This document shows positions 8,488-17,273 of a DNA stretch of 64,000 nt, piece after piece. A program made the position numbers and the translations under genes. The notes under the pieces were generated by a model, which was not told the origin of the DNA, ran no database searches, and worked only from the letters and a program-made list of their open reading frames with translations. Origin of the DNA: Myxococcota bacterium (lineage in GTDB: Bacteria; Myxococcota_A; UBA9160; UBA4427); NCBI GenBank assembly GCA_041389495.1, contig JAWKRT010000002.1, forward strand, positions 992,001 through 1,056,000. Direction: 5' to 3'. Every line of letters begins with the position of its first letter. Positions within the stretch are counted from its first letter, which is position 1.

Positions 8488-9939
8488 ATGACGCGTCGCG
8501 CCCGCTCCCACCGCGCACGCCGGCCCGCCGCGGGCCGCACCGCACTCGGGCTCGCCGCCGTGCTCGCGCTGCTCGCGCCCGCCTCTGCGCGCGCCGCGGA
8601 CGACGGCGCCGTCGAACGCCTCGCGGCTGCGGTGCGCATCCCGACCATCTCGCCGCAGTCGCCCGAGGACTTCGACGGCGCGCCCTTCCTCGCCTTCCAC
8701 GACTTCCTCGCGCGCGCCTACCCGTGCGCGCACGGCACGCTCGAGCGCGAGACGGTGGCGGACTACAGCCTGCTCTACACGTGGCGCGGCGCCGACGCGT
8801 CGCTCGAGCCCGTGCTGCTGACCGCGCACATCGACGTCGTCCCCGTGATCGAGGAGTCGCTCGGGCGCTGGACGCACCCGCCCTTCGACGGCGTCGTCGC
8901 CGACGGCTACGTGTGGGGGCGCGGCACGCTCGACGACAAGGCGGGCCTGCTCGCCGTGCTCGAGGGTGTCGAGTCGCTGTGCGCGGCGGGCTTCGCGCCG
9001 GCGCGCACGGTCTACCTCGCGTTCGGCCACGACGAGGAGCTCGGCGGCAACGCCGGCGCGGCCGGCATCACCGACCTCCTCGCGAGCCGCGGCGTCGCGC
9101 TGTGGTTCAGCCTCGACGAGGGCATGGCCATCCTCGACGGTGCGGCCGGCATCGAGCAGCCGATGGCGCTCGTCGGCGTCGCCGAGAAGGGCTTCCTCAC
9201 GCTCGAGATGACGGCGCGCGCGCGCGGTGGCCACTCGAGCCTGCCGCCGCGCGAGAGCGCGATCGGCGCGCTCGCGCGCGCCATCGAGCGCATCGAGTCG
9301 AACCCGCTGCCCGCGCACACGGGCGGCCTGAGCGGGCGCGTGCTCGACACCTACGGCGAGGCGATGTCGGGCGCGACGGGCTTCGCGCTGCGCCACCGCT
9401 GGCTCTTCGGACCCTTCGTGCGCAGCGGGCTCGACGCCCGCCCGGAGTCGAGCGCGATGATCCGCACGACCACCGCGGTCACCGTCGTGCGCGGCGGCGT
9501 GAAGTCGAACGTGCTCCCGTCGAGCGCGACGGCGCTCGTCAACTTCCGCATCCATCCCGAGGACACGGTCGAGTCCGTCGTCGAGCACGCGCGCCGCGCG
9601 ATCGACGACCCCGAGATCGAGCTGCGCGTCGTCGAGGGGCGCGAGGCGTCGGCCGTGTCGCCGAGCGAAGGCCCGGCCTGGGACGCGCTCGTCGCGACCG
9701 TGCGCGAGACGCACGGCGACCTGCCCGTCGGCCCGGCGCTCGTGCTCGGTGGCACGGACTCGAAGCACTACGGGCGGATCGCGAGCGCGGCCTACCGGTT
9801 CGCGCCGCTGCGCATGCGCTCCGAGGACACCTCGCGCCTGCACGGCATCGACGAGCGCATCGCCGTCGACGCCTATCTCGAGATGCCGCCGTTCTACGCG
9901 GCGCTCGTGCGGCGCGCGGCGGGGGCGGAGGCTCGTTAG
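8488..9939 (+). CDS. Exported M20 family zinc peptidase (carboxypeptidase S/PM20D1-like)
   Basis: A 483-residue exported metalloenzyme. An Arg-rich N-terminus and hydrophobic core end at A-S-A-R-A near residue 36, so it is Sec-exported. Binuclear zinc ligands are recognisable: His114 and Asp116 (A-H-I-D), Asp149 (T-L-D-D-K), Glu183/Glu184 (D-E-E-L-G-G), Asp210 (L-D-E-G) and His452 (L-H-G-I-D-E). The lid domain follows G-G-H-S-S. G-G-T-D-S-K-H-Y is typical of the Gly-X carboxypeptidase/N-acyl-amino-acid hydrolase branch. The ATG at 8488 follows a purine-rich leader with AGGAAGAGGAG. It probably hydrolyses small peptides or N-acyl amino acids in the periplasm. It converges with an SDR gene. Confidence 0.9.
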   Translation: MTRRARSHRARRPAAGRTALGLAAVLALLAPASARAADDGAVERLAAAVRIPTISPQSPEDFDGAPFLAFHDFLARAYPCAHGTLERETVADYSLLYTWRGADASLEPVLLTAHIDVVPVIEESLGRWTHPPFDGVVADGYVWGRGTLDDKAGLLAVLEGVESLCAAGFAPARTVYLAFGHDEELGGNAGAAGITDLLASRGVALWFSLDEGMAILDGAAGIEQPMALVGVAEKGFLTLEMTARARGGHSSLPPRESAIGALARAIERIESNPLPAHTGGLSGRVLDTYGEAMSGATGFALRHRWLFGPFVRSGLDARPESSAMIRTTTAVTVVRGGVKSNVLPSSATALVNFRIHPEDTVESVVEHARRAIDDPEIELRVVEGREASAVSPSEGPAWDALVATVRETHGDLPVGPALVLGGTDSKHYGRIASAAYRFAPLRMRSEDTSRLHGIDERIAVDAYLEMPPFYAALVRRAAGAEAR

Positions 9940-9976
9940 GTCGCGCCGCTCGCCGCGCGCGGACGGACCGCGAGCG

Positions 9977-10732
9977 TCAGTCGTCGGCGCCGCCGACCCA
10001 CGGCGTCTGTCGCCCGCCGTGGCAGGCGAGGTTCGCGCCGGTGATGAAGGACGCGCGCTCGGAGTCGCACAGCAGGAGGCACGCGTTCGCGACGTCCTCG
10101 GGCGTGCCCATCCGCTGCATGGGGATCAGCTTCGCGACGTTCGAGTCCGCGTCGTCCGTGTAGAACTGCGCGGAGTCGGGCGTCGCGACGAGGCCGACCG
10201 TGACGGTGTTGACGCGCACCTTCGGCGCGAGCGCCTTCGCGAGCCCGACCGACAGCGCGTCGATGCCCGCCTTCGCGGCCGCGTACGAGACGGCCTGGGT
10301 CTCCGGGAAGCAGGCCGCGACGCTCGAGATGAACACGATCGACCCGCCCTGCGGCTGCGTCTGCATCACGCGGTTCGCGGCCACGCTGAAGGTGAGCGGC
10401 GAGAGCAGGTTCAGGTCGACGATCGAGCGGTGGAAGCGCGGCGACGCGGTCTGCACGTCGGAGACGGGCGTGCCGCCCGCGTTGTTGACGAGCACGTCGA
10501 TGCGTCCGAACTCGGCGTGCGCGCGCGCGACGACGGCGTCGACCTGGTCGGGGTCGCGCACGTCGCACGGCACGAAGAGCGCCTCGCGGCCGCCGTCGAC
10601 GAGCGGCGCGTCGGGCTCTCGACGCGCGCACACGAGCACGCGGTAGCCCGCGTCGTGGAAGCCCTTCACGATGCCGCGTCCGATGCCGCGCGTTCCGCCG
10701 GTGACGATGGCGGCCTTCTCGTTCGAACTCAT
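9977..10732 (-). CDS. SDR family oxidoreductase
   Basis: Classical short-chain dehydrogenase of 251 residues. Cofactor motif T-G-G-T-R-G-I-G is at 11-18, N-N-A-G at 83-86, and the catalytic Ser137, Tyr150 and Lys154 are present (Y-A-A-A-K). Arg15 after the glycine motif and R-R at 37-38 favour NADP. The C-terminal G-x-x-L-x-x-x-G-G segment is intact. The ATG at 10732 has only a weak GGGA upstream. It lies downstream of the flavin/SnoaL fusion on the same strand, 56 bases away, and may share its transcript. Substrate cannot be predicted. Confidence 0.88.
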   Translation of the reverse strand: MSSNEKAAIVTGGTRGIGRGIVKGFHDAGYRVLVCARREPDAPLVDGGREALFVPCDVRDPDQVDAVVARAHAEFGRIDVLVNNAGGTPVSDVQTASPRFHRSIVDLNLLSPLTFSVAANRVMQTQPQGGSIVFISSVAACFPETQAVSYAAAKAGIDALSVGLAKALAPKVRVNTVTVGLVATPDSAQFYTDDADSNVAKLIPMQRMGTPEDVANACLLLCDSERASFITGANLACHGGRQTPWVGGADD

Positions 10733-10788
10733 TCCCGTCCCGTTCCTCTCTCGTGGCCGCGGCGGCGCGGCGCCGGCGGCGCGCGCGC

Positions 10789-11736
10789 CTACCCGGGCAG
10801 CGTCTCGCCGAGCGGCGCGCGCCGGTGGAAGTCGATCGCGAGCGTGCGCGACGCGAAGCGCCAGCCGTCGGCCGTGCGCGCATAGCGATCCTGGTAGCGG
10901 ATGAACATCGTGTAGTTCATCCACGTGCCGTCGTCGTCGCGGTAGACGTGGTGGGCCGTGCAGTACGTCTCGCCCGTGCCGTCGTCGTCGACCACGTGGT
11001 TCGCGACGACGTGCAGCGTGTGCGCGTAGCGCTCGAGCCCGACCATCGCCTTGCGGATCGTGTCGATTCCCCGCATCCGGTACATCGGCTCGGTCGTCGC
11101 CGGGTCGCCGAGGTGCGCGGCGATCTCGCCGTCGGGCGTGAAGATGTCGGCGAACGCGTCGTAGTCGCGCCGGTCGGCGGCGCGCGCGTAGCGCAGCGCG
11201 AGGTCGTGGCAGGCGCGGCGGTCGGCCTCGGTCATGGCGCTCTCCTCGTTCGCGCCGCGGGGAAGTCCGAGGCGCGCGTTGTCCCACGACAGGATGCGGC
11301 CCTCGGCGCGGATGCCGACGACGAGGCGCTCCATCGCATAGCGCTCGGCGACGGCGTCGGGCATCGCGGCGGGGCTCGAGCGGAAGGCCTCGTACTTGCG
11401 GTCGATCGCGCGCTGCAGGCGCGCGCGCTCGCCCGCGTCGTCGACGAAGGCCGCGCGCCCGTTCACCTGCACGGCCGCGAGCTCGCGCCACGCGCGGCCG
11501 CGCTCGACGAGGAAGGAGACGCGCGGGTCGCGGCGCATGCGGGCGAACTTCCGCGTCACCGACGGCCCGCCCACGTAGATCGTACGCTCCTCGACGACGT
11601 ACCAGACGGGCAGCGCGATCGGCGCGCCGTCGCGGCGCAGCGACGTGAGGATGCCGGTGTGTCCGGCCTCGAGGAAGCGCCACGCCTCGTCGTCGTCGAG
11701 GCGCACGCGCGGCTTCTTCGCAGGAGCGTCGGGCAT
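10789..11736 (-). CDS. PPOX-fold flavin-binding domain fused to a SnoaL-like domain
   Basis: One uninterrupted 315-residue frame. Residues 1 to about 165 match the pyridoxamine-5'-phosphate-oxidase/F420-binding split-barrel family (R-R-D-G-A-P and a downstream R-R-D-P-R-V-S motif). Residues 168-315 are a SnoaL/NTF2-like alpha+beta domain, the fold of polyketide cyclases and the bile acid dehydratase BaiE. There is no stop between them. However, an ATG at 11235 opens the second domain with GAGGAG 6 bases upstream, so a separate SnoaL protein of 148 residues could also be made. The start at 11736 lacks a Shine-Dalgarno site but has TAGACT 8 bases before it. Possible role: flavin-dependent reduction plus dehydration or cyclisation; inference only. 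Confidence 0.75.
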   Translation of the reverse strand: MPDAPAKKPRVRLDDDEAWRFLEAGHTGILTSLRRDGAPIALPVWYVVEERTIYVGGPSVTRKFARMRRDPRVSFLVERGRAWRELAAVQVNGRAAFVDDAGERARLQRAIDRKYEAFRSSPAAMPDAVAERYAMERLVVGIRAEGRILSWDNARLGLPRGANEESAMTEADRRACHDLALRYARAADRRDYDAFADIFTPDGEIAAHLGDPATTEPMYRMRGIDTIRKAMVGLERYAHTLHVVANHVVDDDGTGETYCTAHHVYRDDDGTWMNYTMFIRYQDRYARTADGWRFASRTLAIDFHRRAPLGETLPG

Positions 11737-11744
11737 GGCCGCGC

Positions 11745-11750
11745 AGTCTA
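11745..11750 (-). promoter_or_regulatory. -10-like hexamer 8 bases before the PPOX-SnoaL start
   Basis: On the minus strand TAGACT is followed by exactly 8 bases and then ATG at 11736, with no Shine-Dalgarno sequence. The spacing implies a leaderless message. No convincing -35 element is visible. Confidence 0.4.
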
Positions 11751-11759
11751 CCGCGGCGC

Positions 11760-11788
11760 TTGCGCGGCACGAGCCGCGCATGTAGAAG
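11760..11788 (+). promoter_or_regulatory. Candidate promoter of the SDR-crotonase pair
   Basis: TTGCGC (11760-11765), 17-base spacer, TAGAAG (11783-11788), about 70 bases before the ATG at 11857. It resembles the element at 8349-8376. Confidence 0.4.
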
Positions 11789-11856
11789 GTCGGCCGCGCG
11801 CGCGGCGGGCGCGGACGGCGAGCGGAGCGCGCGCGGCGCGCGAGGGGAGCGGAACC

Positions 11857-12720
11857 ATGGCAGGCACGCGGGCCGCACGCCCGAACGGCGGGCTCGAGGG
11901 CACGGCATTCATCGTCACCGGCGGCGGCACGGGCATTGGCCGCGCCTGCGCGCAGGCGCTCGCGCGCGACGGCGCCGCCGTCACGATCTGCGGTCGCACC
12001 GCGTCGAAGCTCGAGGACGCCGCCAAGCGCATCGCCGACGTCGCGGACTGCGGCGGCTCCGTCGCCTGGGTGACGGCCGACGTGACGAAGGAGGAGGACG
12101 TCGCGGCGCTCGTCGCGAAGGCGCTCGAGGCGCGCGGCCGGCTCGACGGCTGCGTCGCGAACGCGGGCGGCGGCGGCGGAATGGGCCCCTACCACCTGCA
12201 GGACACGAGCGAGTTCGTGCGCGTGCTGCACCTGAACGTGCTGAGCACGATGCTGTGCGTGAAGCACACCGTGCCGCACATGGTCGCGAACGGCGGCGGC
12301 TCGTTCGTCGGCATGTCCTCGATCGCCGGCCACGTGCCGCACCCGTACTTCGGCGCCTACTGCGTGGGCAAGGCCGGGCTCGAGGAGATGATGCGCAACG
12401 CGGCCGACGAGTTCGGCCCGAAGCACGTGCGCTTCAACGCCATCCGCCCGGGCTTCATCGCGACGGAGATCATGGAGGGCATCCCGCGCGACGGCGCGGT
12501 GTGGAACTCGTACATCGAGAACACGCCGATGGGCGGCGTCGGCGAGCCCGAGGACGTCGCGAACCTCGCGCGCTTCCTCGTCGGCCCCGAGTCGCGCTGG
12601 GTCACGGGCACGTGCATCAACGTCGACGGCGGCCACCACCTGCGGCGCGGCCCGAACTTCGGGCCCTTCCTCGAGCCCGCGCTCGGGCGCGAGGTGATGG
12701 AAGGCAAGCTCCCGGGCTGA
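11857..12720 (+). CDS. SDR family oxidoreductase
   Basis: A 287-residue short-chain dehydrogenase. Cofactor motif T-G-G-G-T-G-I-G is at 21-28 and A-N-A-G replaces N-N-A-G at 101-104. Catalytic Ser155, Tyr168 and Lys172 are present (Y-C-V-G-K). A glycine-rich loop at 104-108 and a C-terminal extension after the V-D-G-G motif are distinctive. The ATG at 11857 follows GGGGAG at a good distance. The next gene, a crotonase, begins 41 bases downstream in the same direction, so the pair probably handles successive steps on one acyl-CoA. The layout resembles peroxisomal 2,4-dienoyl-CoA reductase-type SDRs, but that is a weak guess. Confidence 0.88.
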   Translation: MAGTRAARPNGGLEGTAFIVTGGGTGIGRACAQALARDGAAVTICGRTASKLEDAAKRIADVADCGGSVAWVTADVTKEEDVAALVAKALEARGRLDGCVANAGGGGGMGPYHLQDTSEFVRVLHLNVLSTMLCVKHTVPHMVANGGGSFVGMSSIAGHVPHPYFGAYCVGKAGLEEMMRNAADEFGPKHVRFNAIRPGFIATEIMEGIPRDGAVWNSYIENTPMGGVGEPEDVANLARFLVGPESRWVTGTCINVDGGHHLRRGPNFGPFLEPALGREVMEGKLPG

Positions 12721-12761
12721 GCGAGCGGCGGCGGCCGTCGTCGCCCACGGAGACAGACGAC

Positions 12762-13589
12762 GTGGCGTTCGATCCGCGCGCGATCCCGTACGGCAGCGAG
12801 GTCGAGGGGCTCGACGTGCGCCTCGACGGCGCCGCGCTGCGCATCGCGCTCGCGCGGCCCGCGAAGCGCAACTCGCTCTCGCGCGAGATGATCCAGGGCC
12901 TCGTCGCCTGCATCGAGAACGCGCCGGACGACGAGCGCATCCGCGTCGTGTCGCTCGAGGCGCAGGGCGACCACTTCTGCGGCGGCGCCGACTGGGTCGC
13001 CGGGAACCGCGGCGCCGAGCGCCCGCGCGTCGCCTCCATCCACCGGCGCACGGCGCGCGAGGCGCACCGGCTCGTGCACGCGATGCTCACGGTGCAGCTG
13101 CCCATCGTGTGTCGGGTGCGCGGGTTCGCGGCGGGCATCGGCTGCCACCTCGCACTCGCGTCCGACTTCGCGCTCGCCGCGGAGGACGCGCGCTTCTGGG
13201 AGCCGTTCGCGCGCCGCGGCTTCACGCCGGACAGCGGCGCGACGTGGCTCCTGCCGCGCCTCGTCGGCATCGCGCGCGCGAAGCGCATGCTGCTGCTCGC
13301 GCGCGAGGTGAGCGGGGCGGAAGCGGCCGCCTGGGGGATGATCCACGAGGCGCATCCGGCCGCGGCGCTCGACGCCGCCGCGGACGCGCTCGTCGCCGAG
13401 CTCGCGAGCGCGGCCACCGCCACGGTCGGCCTCACGAAGTACGCGCTCGCGCGCTCGCTCGAGCTGCCGTTCGAGCAGGCGCTCGAGGTCGAGAGCTTCG
13501 CGCTCGAGCTCTCGTCGCGGAGCCTCGACTTCAAGGAGGGCCTCGCCGCCTTCCGCGACAAGCGCGACCCGGAGTTCGAGGGGCGCTAG
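12762..13589 (+). CDS. Enoyl-CoA isomerase-like crotonase (PaaG-like active site)
   Basis: Crotonase-fold protein of 275 residues. Oxyanion segment F-C-G-G-A-D is at 72-77. Rat Glu144 is replaced by His129 and Glu164 by Phe149, so ordinary hydration is unlikely. Asp157 in T-P-D-S-G-A lies where PaaG-type isomerases carry their catalytic Asp (P-D-x-G-G), pointing to double-bond or ring isomerisation. The GTG at 12762 has GGAG about 9 bases upstream; there is no better in-frame ATG. It forms a likely operon with the SDR before it and converges on the unknown exported helical protein. Confidence 0.85.
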   Translation: MAFDPRAIPYGSEVEGLDVRLDGAALRIALARPAKRNSLSREMIQGLVACIENAPDDERIRVVSLEAQGDHFCGGADWVAGNRGAERPRVASIHRRTAREAHRLVHAMLTVQLPIVCRVRGFAAGIGCHLALASDFALAAEDARFWEPFARRGFTPDSGATWLLPRLVGIARAKRMLLLAREVSGAEAAAWGMIHEAHPAAALDAAADALVAELASAATATVGLTKYALARSLELPFEQALEVESFALELSSRSLDFKEGLAAFRDKRDPEFEGR

Positions 13590-13637
13590 GCGCGCGGCCC
13601 GGGGCTCGGAGCCCGCTCGCTCGATGCGGCTGCGCGC

Positions 13638-14693
13638 CTAACGAGGCGCCGGCGCGGCGGGGCGCGCGCGCAGCCGGGCCTCGAGGTCGGCGAGGCGCGC
13701 GTGGAGCCGTTCGGTGCTGCGGTAGGCGTCGGCCTGCGTCTCGCCGAGCGGCGCGTCGCTCGCGACGAGCGCGCTCGCGTCGCCGAGGCGCTCCTGGATC
13801 CGCACCACCTCCGAGACGAGCAGCGTCGCGACGTCGTAGACGTCGGCGTCCGTGATGCTGCCGGCCTCCGCGTCGGGGAGCGGCCGGGCGTCGAGCATCT
13901 CGAGGCCGGCGTCGGTGCCGACGCGGCGCGCGATCGCGAAGGCGTCGAGCAGGAGCGCGTGCACGTCGCGCGACGTGCGGCCGGGGCGCGGCGCAGCGAG
14001 CGCCCGGCGGCCCTCGCTCGGCACGGCCATCGCGTCGAGCAGCGCTTCCACGTGCGCGACCGCGAAGGCGACCTGCGCGTCGACGTCGGCCGGGGCGATG
14101 CGCGTCTCGAGCATCGCATCGAGCTGGCGGCTCGCCGCGAGCACGGCGTGGTAGACGGCCGTCTCGTCGACTTCGACCGGAAGCGGTGTCGCGCCCAGCG
14201 GGCGCGCGGTGAGCTCGTGCCCTTCGCGCACGTGGCGCACGCGCTCGATCGCGGCCTCGACGACGCGGAGCACGTCCGCGGGCGTCTGCTCCTCGCGATC
14301 GCTCAGCGTGACGGGGCCGCCGACCTCGCCGAGCTGCTCGGCCGAGAGCCGCCGCGCGCGCGCGAGCAGGCCGACGGCCTGGTGGAAGACTTCGCGGCGG
14401 CCGGCGTTCGCGACGCGGATCGCGGGGCCCGCGACGCGCGGCGCGCCGAGCGCGTCGCGCACGAGCTCGATCTCGTCGGCGAGCACGGCGAGCGCGCGGA
14501 ACACGTCGGCGGTCTCGACGGGAGGGGGAGGCGGCGGGCCCGCCTCCGCGTTCGCGTCGGTCGGAGCGTCGGCGTCGGCCGACGCGGAGAGCGGGGCGCC
14601 GAGGAGCGCGCCGCAGAGCAGGGCGGCGAGGGGGGCGAACGCGAGCCGGCGGCGCGCGCCGGCGGCGCGCCGCGCGCGGAGCGGAGAGCACAT
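13638..14693 (-). CDS. Exported helical protein of unknown function
   Basis: A 351-residue protein with an Arg-rich N-terminus and hydrophobic stretch (about 15-37) ending at S-A-S-A-D-A, a Sec signal. A short Pro run follows near residues 52-57. The remainder is mostly amphipathic helix rich in Ala, Arg, Glu and Val, with repeated patterns of about 100 residues reading like helical-bundle repeats (each with a D-V or E-V cluster). No catalytic motif is recognised. The ATG at 14693 has AGGA about 6-8 bases upstream; an in-frame ATG 23 codons earlier would add a non-signal-like extension. Probably a periplasmic protein; no function proposed. Confidence 0.65.
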   Translation of the reverse strand: MCSPLRARRAAGARRRLAFAPLAALLCGALLGAPLSASADADAPTDANAEAGPPPPPPVETADVFRALAVLADEIELVRDALGAPRVAGPAIRVANAGRREVFHQAVGLLARARRLSAEQLGEVGGPVTLSDREEQTPADVLRVVEAAIERVRHVREGHELTARPLGATPLPVEVDETAVYHAVLAASRQLDAMLETRIAPADVDAQVAFAVAHVEALLDAMAVPSEGRRALAAPRPGRTSRDVHALLLDAFAIARRVGTDAGLEMLDARPLPDAEAGSITDADVYDVATLLVSEVVRIQERLGDASALVASDAPLGETQADAYRSTERLHARLADLEARLRARPAAPAPR

Positions 14694-14816
14694 GCGGGAT
14701 CCTGCGGTGATCGCCGGGGGTGAGCGGCCGGGCCACCGTGGGCTCCGTGTCGTCCGCTGCACGCGCGCGCTGAAGGGCGCGCGCGCGCCGCGCCCGCGCT
14801 GCGACGATACCCTCGC

Positions 14817-16091
14817 CTAACGTCGGTCGAACCGTGCAGCGATCGCGTCGAGGGTTCGCTGGAGGCTGCCGCCGGCCTCGGTCGTCGCGTGGCCGCCCGG
14901 CGGGTCGGGGAGCCGGACGGGCCCGTGCTCGCGGCTCGGGAGCAGCACCGTCGCCGTGCCGGGCGTCGTCACCTCGTCGCGCTGGTTGCGGCCCTCGAGC
15001 GCGAGGTCGACGGCGGGGCGGTCGCCCTCGGCGAGGTACTTGCGCTCGACGCGGCCGCGCATCCAGTGGACGTCGCCGACGAAGTTGAAGCGCCGGAACT
15101 CGCACCCGAGCTTCCACAGCCACGCGTCGTCGCCCATCCAGTCTGTGCACAGGTGGACGAGCCACGTCTCGCGCATGCGCCCGTAGTCGTAGGTCGTCGG
15201 GTTGCCGGCCTTGCGCGCGTACTCCGGGTCCCAGTGGCAGCGCTGCATCACGTCGGGGATGCCGAGCTCGTCGGGGTGGTAGAAGCGCGGGATGCGCTGG
15301 CGGTTCTTGAAGCCGAGCCGCAGCGCGCGCACGCCGTAGAGCCCCATCCCGACGCCGACGTGCCAGCACACGATGTCGGTGACGGTGAGCGGACCCTTCA
15401 CGAGCGGGCCGACCTCGTCGCCTTCCTCGACGTCCTCGAAGTAGCGCGGCTCGCCGCCGCGCGGCCGCTCGCTCGCGTACTGCGCGTCGATGCGCTCGAT
15501 CTCGTCCTTCGTGTACGGGCGGATCTCGACGTCGTCGTACTTCCGGCGCTCGCGCGCGCGCTCGCGCTCGGTGCGCACCATGAGCCGGTACTGGCCCGAG
15601 AGCACGTGGCCCTCGTCGTCGCGGAACACCTGCGCCGTCCACTCGTGGATGGCGCGCTTCGCGAACTCGCTCTGCTTGTCGAGCACGCCGACGAGCGCGT
15701 TGCGGCGCACGACTCCGCGGCCCGGATGGAGCGGATACCACCACTCGCGCTCGCTGCCGGAGTAGAACGCGTGGACGCCGCGCAGCGGATCGCCGCGCAT
15801 GAGGTCGCGGTGCTCGGGCGCGACGTGCGCGACCTCGTCCTCGCCGACGAGCGTGTCGCCGCCGACGAGTGCGGGCGGCGCGATCGGGCCGCCCCAGCGC
15901 GTGCCCGCCGCATAGCCCGGGTCGCACCACAGCGGGTTGTCGTCGCCGATCGCCTCGGCGACGTGGCGGAACGCGTCCTCGTTGGGGCGCAGGTAGTGCG
16001 GCGGCTGCGGGTGCGGCTCGGCGATGCCGATGCGCGCGCGCAGGCGCGCGACGCCTTCGTCGGTGATGCGGGGCTCGGCGCGGTCGCTCAT
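14817..16091 (-). CDS. MaoC-like double hot-dog dehydratase/hydratase
   Basis: A 424-residue protein of the MaoC/FAS1-like dehydratase group, which hydrates or dehydrates acyl-CoA thioesters. The N-terminal half carries D-D-N-P-L-W-C-D-P at about 50-58 followed by G-G-P-I-A-P-P, the hydratase-2 type signature. A second hot-dog half follows T-V-T-D-I-V near 245, so the chain is a pseudo-dimer. A basic Arg/Glu-rich helix at 170-190 links them. The start at 16091 lacks a Shine-Dalgarno sequence but has TATGCT 8 bases upstream. It stands alone between the exported helical protein and the second Gfo/Idh/MocA gene. Confidence 0.8.
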   Translation of the reverse strand: MSDRAEPRITDEGVARLRARIGIAEPHPQPPHYLRPNEDAFRHVAEAIGDDNPLWCDPGYAAGTRWGGPIAPPALVGGDTLVGEDEVAHVAPEHRDLMRGDPLRGVHAFYSGSEREWWYPLHPGRGVVRRNALVGVLDKQSEFAKRAIHEWTAQVFRDDEGHVLSGQYRLMVRTERERARERRKYDDVEIRPYTKDEIERIDAQYASERPRGGEPRYFEDVEEGDEVGPLVKGPLTVTDIVCWHVGVGMGLYGVRALRLGFKNRQRIPRFYHPDELGIPDVMQRCHWDPEYARKAGNPTTYDYGRMRETWLVHLCTDWMGDDAWLWKLGCEFRRFNFVGDVHWMRGRVERKYLAEGDRPAVDLALEGRNQRDEVTTPGTATVLLPSREHGPVRLPDPPGGHATTEAGGSLQRTLDAIAARFDRR

Positions 16092-16099
16092 GGGCGCGC

Positions 16100-16105
16100 A
16101 GCATA
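16100..16105 (-). promoter_or_regulatory. -10-like hexamer 8 bases before the MaoC-like start
   Basis: On the minus strand TATGCT is followed by exactly 8 bases and then ATG at 16091. There is no Shine-Dalgarno sequence. This is the closest match to TATAAT among the leaderless-type starts in the window. Confidence 0.4.
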
Positions 16106-16133
16106 GCCGCGCGCGCCGCCGGCATGCGTACGA

Positions 16134-17225
16134 CTAGCCGAGCTTCTCCCAGCTCCCGGCGGCCGCCGAACGGCGGATCGCGTCGAGGATGCGCTGCAGC
16201 GCGACGCCGTCCTCGAACGTGCCGGGCACCGGGTCGGGCGGCGTCGGCCGTCCGAGGATGCGATCGCGCATGCACGCGAAGAGCTTCGTGAACGGAGCGA
16301 GATCGATGCCCATCGAGTGCATCATGTCGTAGGCCGTGACGAGCAGGTCGCGGTCGGGCGGGACGGGCGGCGGGCTCGCGAGATCGTCGGGCACGGGCAG
16401 CTTCTCCGTGCCCGACGCCGTCGTCACCGACACCTGGTCGCCCGCGATCACGAGCGTCCCGCGCGGGCCCGAGATGCGCGACGCGAACGCCGGCGGGCCG
16501 AGCGTCGCCGCGCTGCTCTGCAGGAGGCCCGTGCAGCCCGCGACGGTGCGGAAGTGGATCGTGAACGTGTCCTCGGCCGTGAAGCCGGCGGGCCGGTCGG
16601 CGACCACGTCGAGCGACGCCGACAGCCCGCTCCACTCGCCGAGCGTCGCGCGCATCTGGTCGACGACGTGCGAGGCGTAGGCGCCGAGCCAGCCGCCGCC
16701 CTCGTTCGCGTCGCTCCACCAGGCGGGTACCTCGCCGCGCGGGTCGGCGAGGCTCGGCTGCAGCAGCAGGAAGGTCGCGAGGCGCGGCGCGCCGACGACG
16801 CCCGCGCGGATGGCGCGCGTCGCGATCGCCTGCCCGGTCGCGAACCGGAACTCGGTGCCGAGCACGTGCACGACGCCGGCGGCGCGCGCGGCGTCGAGCA
16901 TGCGCTCGGCCTCCTCGACGTTCGCGGCGAAGGGCTTCTCGCACATGACGTGCTTGCCCGCGCGCGCGGCGGCGATGGCGATCGCGGCGTGCGTGTGCGG
17001 CGGCGTCGCGATCGACACGATGTCGACGTCGCGCAGCGCGAGCGCGTCCTCGAGGTTCGTGAAGGCGTGCGGGATGCCGCCGCGCTTCGCGCGCTCGGCC
17101 GTCTTCGCCGCGTCGCGCCCGACGAGCGCGTGCACCTCGATGCCGGCCGCGCGCAGCGCGCGCGCGTGGGTGAGGAATCCGAAGCTCGTTCCGATCACCG
17201 CCGCGCGCAGCGTTCGCGTCGCCAT
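16134..17225 (-). CDS. Gfo/Idh/MocA family oxidoreductase
   Basis: Complete 363-residue member of the NAD(P)-dependent sugar/cyclitol dehydrogenase family. Rossmann segment V-I-G-T-S-F-G is at 10-16, T-P-P-H-T-H at 74-79, and the E-K-P catalytic signature at 96-98. A Y-A-S-H-V-V-D segment in the middle matches the substrate-binding histidine region. The ATG at 17225 has GGGAGG about 5 bases upstream. It is not in the same operon as the other family member at the left edge and differs from it clearly in sequence. It is divergent from the exported PQQ dehydrogenase. Substrate unknown. Confidence 0.9.
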   Translation of the reverse strand: MATRTLRAAVIGTSFGFLTHARALRAAGIEVHALVGRDAAKTAERAKRGGIPHAFTNLEDALALRDVDIVSIATPPHTHAAIAIAAARAGKHVMCEKPFAANVEEAERMLDAARAAGVVHVLGTEFRFATGQAIATRAIRAGVVGAPRLATFLLLQPSLADPRGEVPAWWSDANEGGGWLGAYASHVVDQMRATLGEWSGLSASLDVVADRPAGFTAEDTFTIHFRTVAGCTGLLQSSAATLGPPAFASRISGPRGTLVIAGDQVSVTTASGTEKLPVPDDLASPPPVPPDRDLLVTAYDMMHSMGIDLAPFTKLFACMRDRILGRPTPPDPVPGTFEDGVALQRILDAIRRSAAAGSWEKLG

Positions 17226-17273
17226 CGATGCCTCCCGCGCGCCGGGCCCGGCGCGCGCGCACCCTAGCAGGTG

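Noticed and set aside
13601..13623. GGGCTC-G-GAGCCC palindrome between the crotonase and the exported helical protein
   Set aside because: The arms are separated by one base, so a stable hairpin of useful size is unlikely.
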